The position numbers and the translations under genes are program-made. Source: Cryptomeria japonica (taxonomy: Eukaryota > Streptophyta > Pinopsida > Cupressales > Cupressaceae). From it: a DNA stretch of 64,000 bases. The notes under the pieces are model-generated. The model was not told the DNA's origin. It ran no database searches and saw only the letters and a list, made by a program, of their open reading frames with translations. How positions within the stretch are numbered: position 1 is the stretch's first letter; each line of letters opens with the position of its first letter. The stretch spans positions 161,174,089 through 161,238,088 of the forward strand of contig NC_081411.1 in the NCBI RefSeq assembly GCF_030272615.1, read 5' to 3'. Of this stretch, positions 59,675 through 64,000 are shown piece after piece.

Positions 59675-59839
59675 AATGTATGAGGTATGCAATTAGTATA
59701 TTATCTATTTAATATTGACTTCTTGATAGAATTTTTTAACATAATTAATTCATTATGTTTTGAATTATAATGCCATTACATAATTAATTCATGATGCACC
59801 TTTTAATATGGAGATGGAGATAGGGAGAGTGACTATTTA

Positions 59840-60067
59840 TGTGACATTTTTTTAACTTTGTGTTTATTTATGGAATTTGGATTGTTTATTAGCTATATGA
59901 TGGATATTGATTTAAAACACATATGTGATGGATTACATGTTTATGATGATGCATGTGACATTTTTTGAACTTTGTGTTTATTTATAGAATGTGGATTGTT
60001 TATTACTTATGTGATGGATTGTAATTTATGATACATATGTGATGGATTACATGTTTATGATGACACA
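59840..60067. repeat. two-copy tandem duplication, 114-bp unit
   Basis: TGTGACATTTTTT.AACTTTG to ATTACATGTTTATGATGA at 59840-59953 is repeated at 59954-60067. It lies in the 3' flank of the transposase gene and may be a subterminal repeat. Confidence 0.75.
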
Positions 60068-60589
60068 TATGTGATGCTAATTATGATGCTCAATTACATA
60101 TATGGTGATACATCTTGTGATGCTTATGATACATATGTATTTATTGTTTATCAACTCACAAATGTAGTAATGCTTATGATGCTCAATTGATGGTGTTGAT
60201 TTCATGTATAGTCCTTGTGTGATGTTGTCACCTTTGGTAGGAATAGATCGTTGACTACACACATCGTCAACCATTTAGTTGAGGATCTTGCATAGTCTAC
60301 ATAAAGTAAAGGTAAGGAATTAAAAAATTTACAATAATTTTGATGACAACATCTTTTTATTAATTAATACTCTTTTTGTCTACAAAGTTCATGTTGTTCA
60401 TGTTGTGTACTATGTAATTTTTAGCTAACATAAGATAATTGAATTACATGTGCAGGACCCTGAACCCCTTTGATGGGGATCTTGCACACTCTCATGGATG
60501 GACAGGTATAACTAGTCAATACACCCCATAGAAACAATTTATTTTTTTAAAATTACTTGGAAAAAAAACTTCCTCAGTTTTTCAAACCT
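60068..60589. other. spacer between transposase and SET-domain ORF
   Basis: ATG/ATATGTGATG-rich text; no domain recognised. GTGCAGGACCCTGAACCCCT at 60452-60471 could be a small exon start. Confidence 0.4.
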
Positions 60590-61530
60590 CGACATTAGTA
60601 GCAAATCTAATACAGTTATCAACACTTGAGGCCCCAGTTGGACTTATTCCAATTTTAATCCCAAAATCAACTATAGGTCCGACTTCTTCATCAACATTAC
60701 CCTCATTTGCAAAATTTCTCTCTCATTACAAATTAACTCTCTAATTTCATGGAGTGCAGGTACCCCCAAATAGGTATTTGTCAGATCTGTCTTTGTCAAG
60801 TGAGGGAAATGCTAGAATAGAAAATGAAAGTGACACATGTAGTAGGTCTACAATAGGGATATCAACAAGGGGTTAAAAGATTAGAAGAAAATTCAATAAA
60901 CACATGAAATTTTTCCTTGCTCAAGGGGGGTCATGTTCTTATGATGATGAGACCAAAGGCAACATTGAGGTGCCACTGAGGTACAAACATCTACAGAAAC
61001 AATGGGTGCCCAAGGAAATTCCTCCAATAAACACTAATTTTTGTGTTAACGATATGATATATCGCATAGTACCTTCGTTGTTACATGGTTTAGGCTTATT
61101 TTCCATGGACAACATAAAGGTCTGTTACAACAAAGTTACTGAATTGATGGAGTTTGTTGGACCTTGTTACAATTACAATAATTGGATGTAGATTGTTAAA
61201 TATAAAAAATGTATGCATAGGTATGCACTGTCTGCAAATTATATACAACATAAAGATAATAATTAAAGTAAACGAGTGGTTGTATACATTGATGGTCGGC
61301 CAAAAGCAACAAGGAATATTACAGGTTTTATAAATAGTACATGATCTGGGTCAACTAATAAACAACCCAATTGCATATTTGAGGCCTATGAGGGAAATCA
61401 TGTATTCGTATGTGCGATAAAATCAATAAATGCAGGTGAAGAGCTTCTAATCGATTACAGTTTGAATCATATAGATACAAACAAAGTCAATATCATGGGG
61501 GTGATACATACTATATACCATTTAAATTAA
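60590..61530 (+). pseudogene. SET-domain (protein lysine methyltransferase-like) ORF inside the CACTA region
   Basis: An acceptor AG at 60758-60759 opens one plus-strand frame to a TAA at 61528. It reads SLLHGLGLFSMDNI (SET-I entry, GxGLF), TELMEFVGPCYNY, RYALSANYIQ, VYIDGRPKATRNITGFINST, PNCIFEAYEGNHVFVCAIKS and INAGEELLIDYSLNH. The last is the SET signature GEEL-x-x-DY with the catalytic Tyr; the pseudoknot NHSC-x-PN is divergent (FINST...PNC). Four in-frame stops (near 60874, 61189, 61264, 61324) and no frameshift. SET domains transfer methyl from SAM to lysines, usually histones. The upstream exon at 60590-60757 is inferred. Its place between two transposon ORFs on the same strand suggests cargo of the element. 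Confidence 0.75.
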
Positions 61531-61636
61531 CCAACCTCCAATTAATGAATCCAATATACCATTTTATTATGAAGTATTTTTGCTAAGTCTATTGGTTTGA
61601 TTTCGCTAACATTTTTTATATTTTTTCTTTGTCACA

Positions 61637-62042
61637 GGGCGACATGGATCCATCACATATTGTAGATAGGGATGTAGGTTGGAACATTTCTACCGAGTAG
61701 GTAAACCTCATTGTAATTGTACAAATTAGATAGAAGCAAACTGTTACATTATTATGTTTTTCTTTTTAGTGATTTAGACTAAATTTGTAATTGTTAATGA
61801 TATTCTTGACATAGATGGATGTTTGGGGAAAGGGAAAGGGAGATGCAATACCTTAGCACCTCTCTAGGGATGTGGAATCAATAGGATTAAGTGATGATGA
61901 CCCTAAAAATTCCACACACCCTATGGAATTCATAAAAAAGCCTCTTAGAAAAATTATTAAAGAGGTTGTTGCTTTGGCAGCCATGCATCCTATGACTGAT
62001 GAGATACGAGAGAGGGTGCAAGTTTTGATTCTGACAACATAA
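61637..62042 (+). pseudogene. possible further exons after the SET ORF
   Basis: After an AG at 61635-61636 the frame reads GDMDPSHIVDRDVGWNISTE. At 61816-62042 another piece reads DVESIGLSDDDPKNSTHPME and IIKEVVALAAMHPMTDEIRE up to a TAA. Not recognised; they look coding and continue the strand and spacing of the SET ORF. Confidence 0.35.
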
Positions 62043-62613
62043 AACTTGCAAGCAAGTAGTAATGAAAGCTTTAATTATAACAAAAGTTCAACAATGGTTT
62101 ATATTTTATTCTCTTTTATGTCATTAACTAAAATATGTACGTATTATTTTTACAGCAATTTATCCGCCCTCATAAAAGTCATTGCCATGATCAGGGTGTT
62201 GCAGGTTCTTCAGGTGATGACGATTTTCTTGTATTATCGCTTGCTTGACTTATCACTCTGAGTACCCAAAACACATCATACTTGATACTGTCAATCTTCA
62301 AAATAAAGGTTCATCCTTGTTTACAATTCTTGCACTTTTCATATATTTAATGTTTGATATATTTAATGTATTATTCTTTAGGTGCTATCAATGTTCCTGC
62401 GTAAATGTCGTCACCACCTCATCAGAGGTTAGCCTCACTTGTATTGCCGACTGCAATGTCGACAACACGTAGGATGTAAACATCCTCTACTGCACATCAT
62501 ATTGGCCTGCCCACTATTGGTAGATCCCTCTTTTTCTCTATCTTTTGTTATGTGTTTATATCCCTTCAAGTGTTCTTTCTTGGGGGCATTTCATAGTGGA
62601 TTCATTTTTCGCA

Positions 62614-64000
62614 GGAGGAGATGCACATGAGGATGTGCCAGAGGCGACTACTACTGATAACATACCATCAATTCCCGAATCTTCTCGTATTGCTAGTACG
62701 GGAATGTTGCAGGCCACATTGGTGGTGAGCGATGAAAAAATAATTCCCTTAAAGATACAAAAGGTTCCAGGTAATTTAAAATTATTATTATATATACTCT
62801 AATTGTAATTTACTTTATGATCACTCATTTTGGACTAATGATCCCATGAATTTTTTGCAGGCAATGATATATTCTATAAACATCTTAGTGACATTGCATT
62901 GCAGATAGTTGGGCCTACCATACGTAAAAGGTGGTACATCATATGTGAGCTAACCCTAATCCACTATTTTGATTTCATATCATTGCTAGAATAGTTTTCC
63001 TTTAACCCATTTCTTGAATTGTAATAAATGTAGCTTCATTTAATTTCTGAATCTAACAGGTTTGTTTTTGCTTTAAAAGGTGGAATGACCAAGAAAAAAG
63101 GTTAAAAGATGAATTGAAAAACCAAATGGTTGAGTGGTTTGGAAATGACACCTTTGACAAAACCAAGCTCCTTGAAAAAGCTGGCACATATCTAAAGTAT
63201 GTGAGGGACCAATATAGGACCCATTTAGAGAAGAACCTAAAGTACGAGCATCCCCCCATGATTCCAGAGAGGGAGTGGAAGGACCTGATTTTGGATGCCA
63301 AGGAGATAATTGAAAGGAAAAAAGGAAATACACCACCGGATGCTAGAAGAAGGTACAAGATACTATTAAGAATGTAATTATGTACTATTTAATTACTCTT
63401 TATATTTATATAATCTAACATATTTCAAACTTTTTATAGACTGATTGCCACGTCAAAGGCAACCAAGGAAAGACAAGAAAAGGCACAGATAACACAAACT
63501 GGGCTCTGGTGGTTATATGAAATTTGTTGCGTGAATTGTAAGTATCTCATGTAAATGAAATGTTGCATCAAAATATTAATAAATTGCAAACAATTTTTTT
63601 TTATCAAACAATGCAAGCAAAATTTACGGTACCAAGCAAAAATGTAGGGCTCTGAATTCAATAGAGAACCCATAGAAGATGACAAGTGAATTGCCTACCA
63701 GCAAGGCTATTCAGCCGTGGTTGATCGGCTATGAGAATTGAGTGGGCATACACAATATTCGAGTGCATCCGTCACACAGGTAAATATGCTAAATGGAAAT
63801 TGTTTCAAATTGAATACTTTACCAATAATCTAATTGATGTTGAGTTCCAACATAAAGTGACTATATTTGTTTTAAATAAGCAAGCAATGATAACAATGTG
63901 CATGACATTGGAATGCAACCTGCTAATCATGAAACACCACCTGCACATGAAGGTCCAGATGTGCATCCTAGTATTGGAGGTATTCATTTGCTATTCAAAT
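62614..64000 (+). pseudogene. second transposon ORF, TNPA/Transposase_24-like, runs off the window
   Basis: Exon 62611-62770 (GGDAHEDVPEATTTDN ... IQKVPG) joins 62861 (NDIFYKHLSDIALQIVGPTI) by a clean GT-AG intron at 62771-62860. A further exon (63080-63359) reads RLKDELKNQMVEWFGND, LEKAGTYLKYVRDQYRTHL and MIPEREWKDLILDAKEI, then via an intron from 63354 to about 63439, LIATSKATKERQEKAQITQT and a GSGGYMKF-like continuation after a slip. A short Arg/Lys-rich helix followed by P-x-x-W-x-x-L and a KA-x-R-x-K region resembles the PttA/En-Spm (Transposase_24) proteins that accompany TNP2. Assignment moderate. Confidence 0.5.

Noticed and set aside
59198-59692. Antisense ORF rich in Ile and Phe
   Set aside because: Mirror of the GAA/GAT repeat that encodes the Asp/Glu tail on the other strand.

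Overview
The window looks like a repeat-dominated stretch of a plant nuclear genome. It is AT-rich and gene-poor, with nested LTR retrotransposons and LINEs, a plant-type CACTA transposase with GT-AG introns, a plant mobile domain ORF and plant LINE ORF1 (DUF4283) domains. A large-genome seed plant fits, possibly a gymnosperm, but the sequence does not fix the species. I see no convincing intact host gene. Almost every coding stretch belongs to a decayed mobile element.

Layout. 1-3.4 kb: possible SINE end, AT-rich DNA, a dispersed ~200-bp repeat, a small tandem repeat and a pogo/Tigger-like transposase fragment (+). 3.4-7.4 kb: Copia element on the minus strand (gag, protease, integrase, start of RT), cut short at its 3' end and split by a ~1-kb insertion; then a second LTR fragment to 7.78 kb. 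7.8-20.15 kb: LINE-A (-), split by a complete LTR element at 10539-18524 with target duplication GTGAC. That element has gag and a ~1,114-codon unknown ORF but no pol. 20.3-23.7 kb: polypyrimidine tract, a ~390-bp MITE-like element and a second copy of the ~200-bp repeat. 23.7-39.2 kb: LINE-B (-), split by a complete 11-kb Ty3/Gypsy element at 26444-37456 with target duplication CCCTT, carrying gag, PR, RT/RNase H, integrase and a long extra ORF. 39.2-42 kb: 49-bp repeats, a 32-bp palindrome and 1.4 kb of CT repeat inside a 28-bp perfect inverted repeat. 44-49 kb: LTR-like DNA, two unusual tandem arrays and a plant mobile domain ORF (+). 49-52 kb: LTR plus gag of another Gypsy element and a LINE tail. 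55.3-64 kb: a CACTA/En-Spm-type region (+) with a multi-exon TNP2 transposase ending in a long Asp/Glu tract, a SET-domain ORF, and a second transposon-type ORF running off the window.

The most interesting points are the SET-domain reading frame between TNP2 and a TNPA/Transposase_24-like ORF, and the very long, frame-preserved unknown ORF of the pol-less LTR element. Across unrelated elements most inactivating changes are in-frame stops explainable as C-to-T or G-to-A changes (CGA to TGA, CAA/CAG to TAA/TAG, TGG to TGA/TAG), as expected for decay of cytosine-methylated DNA. All family assignments are by eye from motifs; no database search was run.
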